Below, piece after piece: positions 49,876 to 57,880 of a stretch of DNA of 64,000 nt. Numbering within the stretch: position 1 is the stretch's first letter; every line of letters begins with the position of its first letter. Made by a program: the position numbers and the translations under genes. Source of the stretch: Variovorax sp. V213 (lineage in GTDB: Bacteria; Pseudomonadota; Gammaproteobacteria; Burkholderiales; Burkholderiaceae_C); NCBI RefSeq assembly GCF_041154455.1, contig NZ_AP028665.1:310001-374000 (forward strand). The letters run 5' to 3'. The notes beneath the pieces were generated by a model. The model worked only from the letters and a program-made list of their open reading frames with translations, had not been told where the DNA came from and searched no databases.

Positions 49876-51654
49876 ATGACGTATCAGATCCCTCTGCGTG
49901 ACATTCAGTTCGTATTGCATGAGTTGCTCCAGGTGCCGGCCATGCTGGAGGCCTGCGGCCAGCCGGAGCTCGATGGCGAGACCATCGACCAGGTGCTCGC
50001 CGCGGCCGGCCAGTTCGCCTCCGAGGTGATTGCGCCGCTCAACGCGCCGGGCGACGCGCACGGTTGCAGCATGCCCTCGCCCGGCGTGGTGCAGACGCCG
50101 CCGGGCTTCAAGAAGGCCTATGACGAGTTCACGAAGAACGGCTGGGCCGGCCTCGCGTGCAGCCCCGAGTTCGGCGGCCAGGGCTTTCCTTCGGTCGTGG
50201 CCAACGCGGTCTACGAAGTCTTCGGCGGCGCGAACATGGCGTGGGCCTCCTACCCCGGCATGTCGCATGCCACCTATGTGAACGTGTCGGCCAACGGATC
50301 GGAGGAACAGAAGGCGCTCTACCTGCCGAAGATCGCCTCGGGCGAGTGGGCCGGCACCATGTGCCTGACCGAGCCCAATGCGGGCACCGACCTGGGCCTG
50401 ATGCGCACCCGCGCCGTGGCGCAGCCCGACGGCAGCTACAGCATCACCGGCAGCAAGATCTTCATCTCGGGCGGCGAGCAGGACCTGACCGGCAACATCA
50501 TGCACCTGGTGCTCGCGCGCATCACCGATGCGCCGCCGGGCGTGAAGGGCATCTCTCTTTTCATCGTGCCGAAATTCATTCCCGATGCGAACGGCGCGGC
50601 GGGCGCACGCAATGGGGTGGTCTGCGGCTCCATCGAGCACAAGCTGGGAATCCACGGCAACTCGACCTGCACCATCAACTTCGACGGTGCGACCGGCTGG
50701 CTGCTGGGCGCGCCCAACAAGGGGTTGGCGGGCATGTTCGTGCAGATGAACCACATGCGCGTGCTGGTCGGCATGATCGCCATCGGCCTGATGGAAGCGG
50801 CCTACCAGAAGGCCCTTGCCTATGCGAAGGATCGCCTGCAGGGCCGCGCGAGCGGTGCAAGATCGTCCGGCGAAGCAGCCGACCCGATCATCGGACATGC
50901 CGACGTGCGCCGCATGCTGCTCACGCAGAAGGCGAACATCGAGGGCGCGCGCGCCCTGGCGCTGTGGACCGCGCAGTTGAGCGATCTCCAGCGCCTTCAT
51001 CCCGACCCCGCGAGGCGCAACGAGACGGCCGAACTGCTCGGCCTCCTGACCCCGCTCGTGAAGGCGCTGTCGAGTGACCTGGCGGTGGAAGGCACGCTGC
51101 TCGCCATGCAGGTGTTCGGCGGGCACGGCTACATCCGCGAGAACGGCGTCGAGCAGCACCTGCGGGACGTGCGCATCGTCGGGCTCTACGAGGGCACCAA
51201 CGGCGTGCAGGCCATGGACCTGCTCGGGCGCAAGGTGCTGGCCGACCAGGGCCGGCAGATGGGCGTCTTCCTGGACATGGCCGGCGCATTCGCCGAGACC
51301 TGCGGCCCGCGCGAGGCGATGCGCGAATTTTCGGAGCCGCTCGCCGCACTGGCCGCCGACATCAGGCAGCTCACCGGCGAGCTCGTGGCCACGTCGGCGC
51401 ATGACCCGCACGCGGCAGGCGCGGCCGCCGCGCCCTACCTGCGGCTGGTCGGGCACCTGGCCCTCGCCTGGACTTGGGCGCGGATGGTCGAGGTCGCATT
51501 CAGGAATTCGGAATCCACCGACCCGATCTATGCATCGAAGATCGCCACGGCCCGCTTCTACTTCCAGCGGCTGCTGCCGCAGACGGCGGCGCTTTGCAGC
51601 GAGATCCGGGCCGGTTCGTCGGCATTGATGGAGCCGGCCGTCGAGCTGTTCTGA
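49876..51654 (+). CDS. Acyl-CoA dehydrogenase (592 residues, FadE-like long form)
   Basis: FAD-dependent alpha,beta-desaturation of acyl-CoA. Domains: N-terminal extension LRDIQFVLHELL, helical N-domain, TMCLTEPNAGTDLGLMRTRA (FAD/substrate loop), KIFISGGEQDLTGNI, then C-terminal helices with AMQVFGGHGYIRENGVEQHLRDVRIVGLYEGTNGVQAMDLLGRKVL. The catalytic Glu lies in YEGTNG. The extra C-terminal domain (PF12806-like) is typical of the about 590-residue group acting on bulky or long acyl chains. ATG 49876 follows AAGGA. Confidence 0.93.
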   Translation: MTYQIPLRDIQFVLHELLQVPAMLEACGQPELDGETIDQVLAAAGQFASEVIAPLNAPGDAHGCSMPSPGVVQTPPGFKKAYDEFTKNGWAGLACSPEFGGQGFPSVVANAVYEVFGGANMAWASYPGMSHATYVNVSANGSEEQKALYLPKIASGEWAGTMCLTEPNAGTDLGLMRTRAVAQPDGSYSITGSKIFISGGEQDLTGNIMHLVLARITDAPPGVKGISLFIVPKFIPDANGAAGARNGVVCGSIEHKLGIHGNSTCTINFDGATGWLLGAPNKGLAGMFVQMNHMRVLVGMIAIGLMEAAYQKALAYAKDRLQGRASGARSSGEAADPIIGHADVRRMLLTQKANIEGARALALWTAQLSDLQRLHPDPARRNETAELLGLLTPLVKALSSDLAVEGTLLAMQVFGGHGYIRENGVEQHLRDVRIVGLYEGTNGVQAMDLLGRKVLADQGRQMGVFLDMAGAFAETCGPREAMREFSEPLAALAADIRQLTGELVATSAHDPHAAGAAAAPYLRLVGHLALAWTWARMVEVAFRNSESTDPIYASKIATARFYFQRLLPQTAALCSEIRAGSSALMEPAVELF

Positions 51655-51664
51655 CAGGGGCGGC

Positions 51665-53185
51665 ATGTACCACCTGAGCCGCTTCGCACGGGCCACGCCC
51701 GACAAGGTAGCCGTGCGGTTTCTCGAATCCGCCGAGGCGCTCAGCTTTTCGCAGCTGGAGCGTGAGGCGAACCGCGCGGCCAACGCCTTGCTGCGGCTCG
51801 GCCTGGAGCGCAACGACTGCATCGTCCTGTGCATCGAGAACTCGCCCGACCTGCTCTTTCTTGCGCTCGGCGCGCAGCGCATCGGGCTGTATTACGTGCT
51901 GGCCTCGACGCGGCTGTCGGCCGCGGACTTCGCGTACATCGCCAGGGACTCGATGGCGTCGGTCGCCATCGTATCGTCGGCCTGCATGAGCGCCGACACC
52001 GCTTCGTCGCTGGACCTCGGCGGCGCACGGCGCGTCGGCATCGGCTTTGCGGATTCGGCCATGGAACGCTGGGAGACGCACTTTCTCGCTGCGCCGGAAA
52101 GCCTGCCGCCCACGCTCGCGCCAGGCCGCGAAATGCTGTACTCATCGGGCACGACCGGCCGGCCCAAGGGCGTGCGCAAGCCGCCCTTCGAAGGCGACTT
52201 CGATGCGGTCGACAACCGCAACGCCGCGGTGGCCCGGTCGTTCGCGCTCGACGCCTCGTCGGTCTACCTGTCGACGTCGCCGCTGTATCACAGCGCACCC
52301 AACCGGTTCCTGTCGGCAGCCATCCATGCGGGCGCCACCAGCATCGTGATGGCGAAGTTCGATGCCGAGCGCGCGCTCGCCGCCATCGCGCAGTTCGGAT
52401 GCACGCATTCCCTCTGGGTGCCGACGATGTTCCATCGCCTGCTGCGCCTGGAAGCGGAGGTACGCAGCCGCTACAGCACCGCCTCCATGGCCCATGCGGT
52501 GCACGGCGCGGCGCCCTGCCCGGTCCACGTCAAGCAGGCGATGATCGACTGGTGGGGCCCGGTCCTGCATGAGTACTACTCGGGCACAGAGGGCATCGGC
52601 GCCACGGCCATCAGCTCGCGCGAATGGCTCCGGCACAAGGGCTCGGTCGGGCGCGCGACCGACGGCATCCTGCACATCCTGGACGACGCCGGCCGCGAGC
52701 TGCCGCCGGGCGAGACCGGGAACGTCTACTTCGAGAGCGACGCGCAGTTCGAGTACTGGAACGACCCCGCCAAGACCCGCGCGGCGACGAGTCCGCAGGG
52801 CTGGCGCTCCTTCGGCGACATCGGTCATCTCGATCGCGAAGGCTATCTCTACCTGACCGACCGCAAGGATTTCGTCATCGTCTCTGGCGGCGTCAACATC
52901 TACCCGCAAGAGATTGAGGACGTGCTGCTGCAGGACCCCCGTGTCGCCGACGCCGCGGTCTTCGGGGTGCCGAACGACGAGTACGGCGAAGAGGTCAAGG
53001 CGGTCATCCAGCCGGCGCATGCGGATTTCGCGGGCCCGGCCGTCGCCGAGGCGCTGAAGGCTCGCTGCCGCGAGCTGCTCGGTCCGCTCAAGGTGCCCAG
53101 GAGCATCGATTTCGAGTCCGACTTCCCCCGGCACGCGACCGGCAAGCTCTACAAGAAGTTGCTGCGCGATCGCTACCTGACCTAG
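51665..53185 (+). CDS. Acyl-CoA synthetase (AMP-forming, FadD13/FCS-like)
   Basis: A 506-residue acid:CoA ligase with intact motifs: P-loop YSSGTTGRPKGVRK, LYHSAPNRFL, adenine motif EYYSGTEGIG, GWRSFGDIGHLDREGYLYLTDRKDFVIVSGGVNIYPQEIE (A7/A8) and the catalytic Lys in PRHATGKLYKKLLRD. It would activate the carboxylic acid taken up by the Liv-type system. Last plus-strand gene before a terminator hairpin. Confidence 0.92.
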   Translation: MYHLSRFARATPDKVAVRFLESAEALSFSQLEREANRAANALLRLGLERNDCIVLCIENSPDLLFLALGAQRIGLYYVLASTRLSAADFAYIARDSMASVAIVSSACMSADTASSLDLGGARRVGIGFADSAMERWETHFLAAPESLPPTLAPGREMLYSSGTTGRPKGVRKPPFEGDFDAVDNRNAAVARSFALDASSVYLSTSPLYHSAPNRFLSAAIHAGATSIVMAKFDAERALAAIAQFGCTHSLWVPTMFHRLLRLEAEVRSRYSTASMAHAVHGAAPCPVHVKQAMIDWWGPVLHEYYSGTEGIGATAISSREWLRHKGSVGRATDGILHILDDAGRELPPGETGNVYFESDAQFEYWNDPAKTRAATSPQGWRSFGDIGHLDREGYLYLTDRKDFVIVSGGVNIYPQEIEDVLLQDPRVADAAVFGVPNDEYGEEVKAVIQPAHADFAGPAVAEALKARCRELLGPLKVPRSIDFESDFPRHATGKLYKKLLRDRYLT

Positions 53186-53197
53186 AAGGTGCGAGTC

Positions 53198-53223
53198 GCC
53201 GGCCCGCTTCGCAGCGAGCCGGC
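53198..53223. terminator. Bidirectional terminator-like hairpin
   Basis: GCCGGC, C, CGCT, loop TCGC, AGCG, A, GCCGGC: ten GC-rich pairs with one C-A mismatch. It lies in the 50-base gap between convergent genes (stops at 53185 and 53236). No T tract follows. Confidence 0.55.
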
Positions 53224-53235
53224 GGATGTCCAAGG

Positions 53236-54222
53236 CTAGGCCAGCGCAGGCTCCAGGAACCCGGCGAGCCGCTGCACGATCAGTTGCTCGGCTTCTTCCA
53301 TGATGCGATCGATCAGCTCCTGCACCGTCGGAATGTCGTTGATCAGGCCAACCACCATGCCGCAACTCCAGGCACCGGCATCCATCTCGCCTTGCAACAT
53401 CACGCGCGGGTAGACGCCCGCGACCTGGTCGATGATGTCCTCGAACTTGAGATCGGCTCCTTTTTCCTTCTCGATCCGGATCAGCTGCTCGACCGATGAA
53501 TTGGTCAACACGCGCTCCGTGTTGCGCAGGCCCCGCATCACGAGCCGCGTATCCAGTTCGGTGGCCGCCACGATCGCGTCCTTCACGTTCTGGTGGATCG
53601 GCGCTTCCTGCGTGGCCACGAAGCGCGTGCCCATGTTCATGCCCTCCGCGCCCAGCGCCAGCGCCGCCACCAGGCTGCGCGCGTCGGCCATGCCGCCGGA
53701 GGCGACGAACGGGATCTTCAGTTCCTCGGCCGCGCGCGGCAGCAGGATCATGTTCGGCAGATCGTCCTCGCCCGGGTGGCCGCCGCACTCGAAACCGTCC
53801 ACGCTCACGGCATCGCAGCCGATCGCTTCGGCCTTGAGCGCGTGCCGCACGGAGGTGCACTTGTGGATGACCTTGATGCCAGCCTTCTTGAGCGCAGGCA
53901 TGTAGGCCTCGGGACTGCGCCCCGCGGTCTCGACAACGCGAACGCCGCCCTCCGCGATCGCCGCGATGTACTCGGGGTATGGCGGCGAAGACAGGGTCGG
54001 CAGGAACGTGAGGTTCACGCCGAAGGGCTGGTCCGTCATCTCGCGGCAGCGGGCGATTTCCTTGGCCAGCAATTCGGGCGTCCGCTGCGTCAGCCCGGTG
54101 ATGAGCCCGAGACCGCCAGCATTGGAGACGGCGGCGGCGAGCTCAGCGAATCCGACGTAGTGCATGCCGCCCTGGATGATCGGGTGGCGGATGCCGAAGA
54201 GTTCAGTGATGCGTGTTTTCAT
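53236..54222 (-). CDS. Nitronate monooxygenase / enoyl-reductase-like flavoprotein
   Basis: A 328-residue FMN TIM-barrel of the NMO/2-nitropropane dioxygenase family. Motifs: TELFGIRHPIIQGGMHYVG, NAGGLGLITGLT, FGVNLTFLPTL, CDAVSVDGFECGGHPGEDD, IPFVASGGMADARSL and GAEGMNMGTRFVATQE. In acyl-CoA clusters such proteins may act as double-bond reductases on CoA thioesters (IpdC in steroid catabolism is one example), so nitronate is not necessarily the substrate. It lies seven bases after the SDR gene. Confidence 0.88.
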   Translation of the reverse strand: MKTRITELFGIRHPIIQGGMHYVGFAELAAAVSNAGGLGLITGLTQRTPELLAKEIARCREMTDQPFGVNLTFLPTLSSPPYPEYIAAIAEGGVRVVETAGRSPEAYMPALKKAGIKVIHKCTSVRHALKAEAIGCDAVSVDGFECGGHPGEDDLPNMILLPRAAEELKIPFVASGGMADARSLVAALALGAEGMNMGTRFVATQEAPIHQNVKDAIVAATELDTRLVMRGLRNTERVLTNSSVEQLIRIEKEKGADLKFEDIIDQVAGVYPRVMLQGEMDAGAWSCGMVVGLINDIPTVQELIDRIMEEAEQLIVQRLAGFLEPALA

Positions 54223-54229
54223 GTATCTT

Positions 54230-54970
54230 TCACCAGGTTTCCATGTAAGGGCGAAGGTCCATCTCGAACGTCCATGCGTCCCGAGGCTGGGTGTGCAGGT
54301 ACCAGTAGTTTTCCGCGATGTGCTCCGGGTTGAGGATGCCGTCCTGCTCCTTGAGCGCGTAGCGTTCAGGGAAATTGCTGCGGATGAAATCCGTGTCGAT
54401 CGCGCCATCGACCACGACATGGGCCACGTGTATGCCACGCGGACCGAGCTCGCGCGCCATGCTCTGGGCCAGCGCGCGCAGCGAATGCTTGGCCCCCGCA
54501 AAGGCCGCGAAATTCGCCGAGCCGCGGACACCTGCCGTCGCGCCGGTGAAGAGAATCGTGCCGCGCCCACGCACGACCATCCTGCGGGCAACCTCGCGCG
54601 CGTTCAGGAATGCGCTGAAGGCGGCCATCTCCCAGATCTTCATGTACTTGCGCCCCGTCTCCTCCAGGATGCTGCTGGGCACGTTGGCGCCGATGTTGAA
54701 CACCATCACCTCGATCGGGCCGCGCTCCTTCTCGATCTGGTCGATGAGGGCGATAACGTCGTCCTCCTTTCGCGCATCGCTGCCGTAACCGAACGCCTGG
54801 CCGCCGGCGGCACGGATGCGCTCGACGGCGGGCTCCAGTTTGTCGGCCGATCGCCGCGTCAGGCACGCGACATAGCCCTCGCGGGCGAAGCGCGCACCGA
54901 TCGCGCTGCCGGTGGCATCGCCCGCGCCGACGACGAGAGCCACGCCGCGGTGGTTGGCTGATGGGTCCAT
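54230..54970 (-). CDS. SDR-family protein lacking the catalytic tyrosine
   Basis: A 246-residue SDR. The nucleotide motif is GAGDATGSAIG (15-25) and the central strand motif FNIGAN. The catalytic block reads FAGAK at 157-161 where Y-x-x-x-K is expected: Lys161 is kept but Tyr is Phe157, with TGATAG before it. It may act by another mechanism or be a non-catalytic partner. First gene of the minus-strand pair with the NMO-like protein; its promoter contains the TetR-type operators at 54986-55030. Confidence 0.88.
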   Translation of the reverse strand: MDPSANHRGVALVVGAGDATGSAIGARFAREGYVACLTRRSADKLEPAVERIRAAGGQAFGYGSDARKEDDVIALIDQIEKERGPIEVMVFNIGANVPSSILEETGRKYMKIWEMAAFSAFLNAREVARRMVVRGRGTILFTGATAGVRGSANFAAFAGAKHSLRALAQSMARELGPRGIHVAHVVVDGAIDTDFIRSNFPERYALKEQDGILNPEHIAENYWYLHTQPRDAWTFEMDLRPYMETW

Positions 54971-54985
54971 ACGGTCTCCTTTAAA

Positions 54986-55030
54986 AAACGTTCGTTAGGT
55001 CATCGCACGTTAATCAGTGAACGTTCGTTT
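54986..55030. promoter_or_regulatory. TetR-type operators 3 and 4 (SDR side)
   Basis: AAACGTTCGTTA (54986-54997) and GAACGTTCGTTT (55019-55030) match the AAACG-N2-CGTTT elements beside tetR at 41.9-42.1 kb. They lie in the divergent gap between the SDR and HCCA-isomerase-like genes; the first is 16 bases upstream of the SDR start. Confidence 0.65.
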
Positions 55031-55099
55031 GTCAATCAAAGAAGAACCCAGTGAAACCCCGTTGACGGCGCTGCATTAATCACATAGCTTCCGTTCATC

Positions 55100-55111
55100 A
55101 AACGTTCGTTT
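55100..55111. promoter_or_regulatory. TetR-type operator 5 (HCCA-isomerase-like gene side)
   Basis: AAACGTTCGTTT, then ACTTAAAGG. It is placed 18 bases before the ATG of the isomerase-like gene, where it overlaps the expected promoter. The trailing TTAAAG is also seen after operator 2 (TTTAAAG). Confidence 0.65.
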
Positions 55112-55128
55112 ACTTAAAGGAGCCCTGA

Positions 55129-55719
55129 ATGCGCAAGTCGGTTGATTTTTTCTTTGACGTCGGCAGCCCGTCTTCCTACCTCGCGTGGACGCAGTTGCCC
55201 GCCCTGTGCGCCAGCCATGGCGCCGACCTCGTGTACCGGCCGATGCTGCTCGGCGGCGTCTACCAGGCCACTGGCAACGCCTCGCCCGCCACCATTCCCG
55301 TCAAGGGACGCTATACGCAGATGGACTACGAGCGCCACGCGCGCCGCTATGGCGTTCCGTTCCAGGGCAATCCGCACTTCCCGGTCATCACGCTGTTCCT
55401 CATGCGCGCGGTCACCGGCATTCAGCTGCGCCGCCCGGAGCAGCTGCAGCAGCTGCTGGGCTGCGTGTTCAAGGCGCTGTGGATCGACGCGCTGAACCTG
55501 AACGATGCGCAGCTCACGGCCCGCATCCTGTCCGAGGGCGGATTCGATCCCGCCGACATCGAGCGCCTGGCGCAGGACGCCGAGACCAAGGCCGCGCTGA
55601 AGGCCACGACGCAGGAAGCGGTCGAGCGCGGCGTGTTCGGTGCACCCACGCTCTTCGTCGGCGACCAGATGTTCTTTGGACAGGACCGCATGGACTTCGT
55701 TCGCGAAGCCCTGTCCTGA
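55129..55719 (+). CDS. 2-hydroxychromene-2-carboxylate isomerase-like (GST-kappa/DsbA fold)
   Basis: A 196-residue thioredoxin-fold protein. The active-site start is VDFFFDVGSPSSYLAWTQLP, with Ser in the NahD catalytic position. The DsbA-like helical insert follows, then GVFGAPTLFVGDQMFFGQDRMDFV with the cis-Pro loop. Relatives include glutathione-dependent HCCA isomerase of naphthalene catabolism, but many are found in acyl-CoA clusters with unknown isomerisation. Starts after TAAAGGAG. First gene of a two-gene plus operon with the ligase. Confidence 0.88.
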   Translation: MRKSVDFFFDVGSPSSYLAWTQLPALCASHGADLVYRPMLLGGVYQATGNASPATIPVKGRYTQMDYERHARRYGVPFQGNPHFPVITLFLMRAVTGIQLRRPEQLQQLLGCVFKALWIDALNLNDAQLTARILSEGGFDPADIERLAQDAETKAALKATTQEAVERGVFGAPTLFVGDQMFFGQDRMDFVREALS

Positions 55720-55749
55720 GCCGCCGCCAACCGCACGAAGGAAAAACTC

Positions 55750-57450
55750 ATGGAACACCGCCCCTGGCATGCCTCCTACCCCGCAGGGCTTCCCCGCGAG
55801 ATCGTCCTGGACGACAGTGAAACCCTCGTCACCTTGCTCGAGCGTGCGTTCACGAAGCACAGTGCCAGGACGGCCGTCACCTGCGCCGGAGAATCGCTGA
55901 CCTTCGCGCAGGTCGAGCATGCGTCGGCGCTGCTCGCGCGGTCCCTGCAAGCGGCCGGGCTCAAGCGCGGCGACAGGGTCGCCCTCCTGCTGCACAACAA
56001 CCTCGTCTACCCGGTGGCGCTGGCGGCCATCCTGCGCGCGGGCATGGTGGGCGTGACCATGAATCCGCTCTACACGGCGCGAGAGCTGCAATACCAGCTG
56101 GCTGATTCGGGGGCGTCTGCACTGGTGGCTGCCGAGCCGTTCATGGGCGTGGTCACCGAGGTTCTCGGCCAGACACAGCTTCGGTATGTCATGACCGTGC
56201 CGATGCAAGAGGTGAAGCAGGCATTGTTCGCGACGGCCAGCGATGCGAGTGCGACTGTCTTGAGCGATGGCCCCCGCGTCGTCAGCTTGCGCGACGCGAC
56301 CGCCGCGCTGCCGGACGCCGACTTCGCCAGCGAGCAGATGCGCCCGTCCGACCTGGCCTTTCTCCAGTACACCGGCGGCACGACGGGTGTTTCCAAGGGC
56401 GCTTGCCTGACGCACCGCAGCGTGCTTGCCAGCTCGCTGCAGATGCGGTCATGGCTGGGACTGGCACTCGACATCGACAATTTCGAGATCGTGACGCCGC
56501 TGCCGCTGTATCACATCTTTCCGCTCGGGACGACTCTGACGGCCCTTGCCAGCGGCGCCCACAATCGCCTGGTCGTCAACCCGCGCGACGCCCAGGCGCT
56601 TTGCGCCGAGCTCAAGCGGGCCCCCTTCGACATGCTGATCGGCGTCAACACGATGTTCAATGCCATGGTGATGTTGCCCGAGCTGCCCGGCATCGACTTC
56701 TCCCGCTGCAACGTGGTCATCGGCGCGGGCGCCTCGATCCAGGCGGCGGTTGCAGCCAAGTGGGTAGCGGCCGGCGGCCCACCCATCACCGAGGCCTACG
56801 GGCTTACCGAAACATCGCCCAGCGTCACCTTCAATGCGCCGGGGCGCAACGGCACCATCGGTGCGCCTGTGCCCTCCACCGACGTTCTCATCGTCGACGA
56901 CGCTGGCGACCCGGTGCCGCTTGGCACGCCTGGTGAGCTGCTGATCAAGGGGCCGCAGGTCTTCGCGGGTTACTGGAACCGCGAAGACGAGACGCACAGG
57001 TCCTTCACCCAGGACGGCTGGTTCCGCACCGGCGATATCGTCACCATGGATGCGCAAGGCCTGATGTACATCGTCGACCGCAAGAAAGACATGATCCTGG
57101 TCTCCGGGTTCAATGTCTATCCGAACGAGATCGAAGGTGTGGTCGCCATGCACCCGGACGTGCTCGAATGCGCGTGCGTCGGGGTGCCTGACGAGCGCTC
57201 GGCAGAGGCGCCTCACCTCTTCGTCGTGCGCCGCGCGCCGGGGTTGCGGGCGGACGAGCTGGAAGCGCACTGCCGCAAGCTCCTTGCCGCGTACAAGGTG
57301 CCCCGCCACATCACATTCCTCGAGTCATTGCCCAAGTCGGCCGTGGGAAAGATCCTGCGCAAAGAGCTGAGGCCCATCTCCGGCGGCGCCGCCGACGCGG
57401 CCCACAGGGTCGAGCCCGCCAAAGCGACTGCTGTTACGAGGCGGACGTGA
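55750..57450 (+). CDS. Long-chain-fatty-acid-type CoA ligase (FadD-like)
   Basis: A 566-residue AMP-forming acyl-CoA ligase with intact motifs: LQYTGGTTGVSKGACLTH, YHIFPLGTTL, AYGLTETSPSVTFN, DGWFRTGDIVTMDAQGLMYIVDRKKDMILVSGFNVYPNEIE and the terminal catalytic Lys in PKSAVGKILRKELR. Closest in style to FadD. Its last 17 bases overlap the 3' end of the convergent MaoC gene. It lies 30 bases after the isomerase-like gene. Confidence 0.93.
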   Translation: MEHRPWHASYPAGLPREIVLDDSETLVTLLERAFTKHSARTAVTCAGESLTFAQVEHASALLARSLQAAGLKRGDRVALLLHNNLVYPVALAAILRAGMVGVTMNPLYTARELQYQLADSGASALVAAEPFMGVVTEVLGQTQLRYVMTVPMQEVKQALFATASDASATVLSDGPRVVSLRDATAALPDADFASEQMRPSDLAFLQYTGGTTGVSKGACLTHRSVLASSLQMRSWLGLALDIDNFEIVTPLPLYHIFPLGTTLTALASGAHNRLVVNPRDAQALCAELKRAPFDMLIGVNTMFNAMVMLPELPGIDFSRCNVVIGAGASIQAAVAAKWVAAGGPPITEAYGLTETSPSVTFNAPGRNGTIGAPVPSTDVLIVDDAGDPVPLGTPGELLIKGPQVFAGYWNREDETHRSFTQDGWFRTGDIVTMDAQGLMYIVDRKKDMILVSGFNVYPNEIEGVVAMHPDVLECACVGVPDERSAEAPHLFVVRRAPGLRADELEAHCRKLLAAYKVPRHITFLESLPKSAVGKILRKELRPISGGAADAAHRVEPAKATAVTRRT

Positions 57451-57880
57451 AAAGAACCGTCCCCTGCGCAAGAACGCTGGTCCGGTCGTCTGCGCTCTTG
57501 ATCGCACCCCGCAATTCGAGGATGCAACCGCCCTTCGAATGCGCGGCCATCGACGTCACCTGCCACTCGATGAGCACGGTCTCAGTCGCCCGCACGGGAC
57601 GCAGCAAGTCGACCGAGAAGTTCATTCCCAGCACGTTCCCCTTCTCGGCGAAATGGCTGGCGGTCAGTCCCATCAACAGGGAGGTGGTGTGGGTCGCGCT
57701 GGCGATCAATCCGCCGAAGCGCGTGCCCTGTGCAAACGCCGCATCGTGGTGCAGGGGGTTCTCGTCTCCCGCGGCCAGCGCGAAGGCACGCACCTGCGCT
57801 TCGTCGAAGGTATAGGACCGCGAGAAGCGGTAGCCAGGCCCGACCGGTGCAAGGGCCGCGGCAGCTTCGAACTCAGCCAT
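57434..57880 (-). CDS. MaoC-like hydratase
   Basis: A 148-residue single hot-dog protein with the R-specific hydratase motif FALAAGDENPLHHDAAFAQGTRFGGLIA (Asp and His of the GDxNPxH site). It is likely the enoyl-CoA hydratase of this block, as no crotonase gene is present. Coupled to the upstream acyl-CoA synthetase by an eight-base overlap. Convergent overlap with the FadD-like gene. Confidence 0.9.
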   Translation of the reverse strand: MAEFEAAAALAPVGPGYRFSRSYTFDEAQVRAFALAAGDENPLHHDAAFAQGTRFGGLIASATHTTSLLMGLTASHFAEKGNVLGMNFSVDLLRPVRATETVLIEWQVTSMAAHSKGGCILELRGAIKSADDRTSVLAQGTVLFTSAS

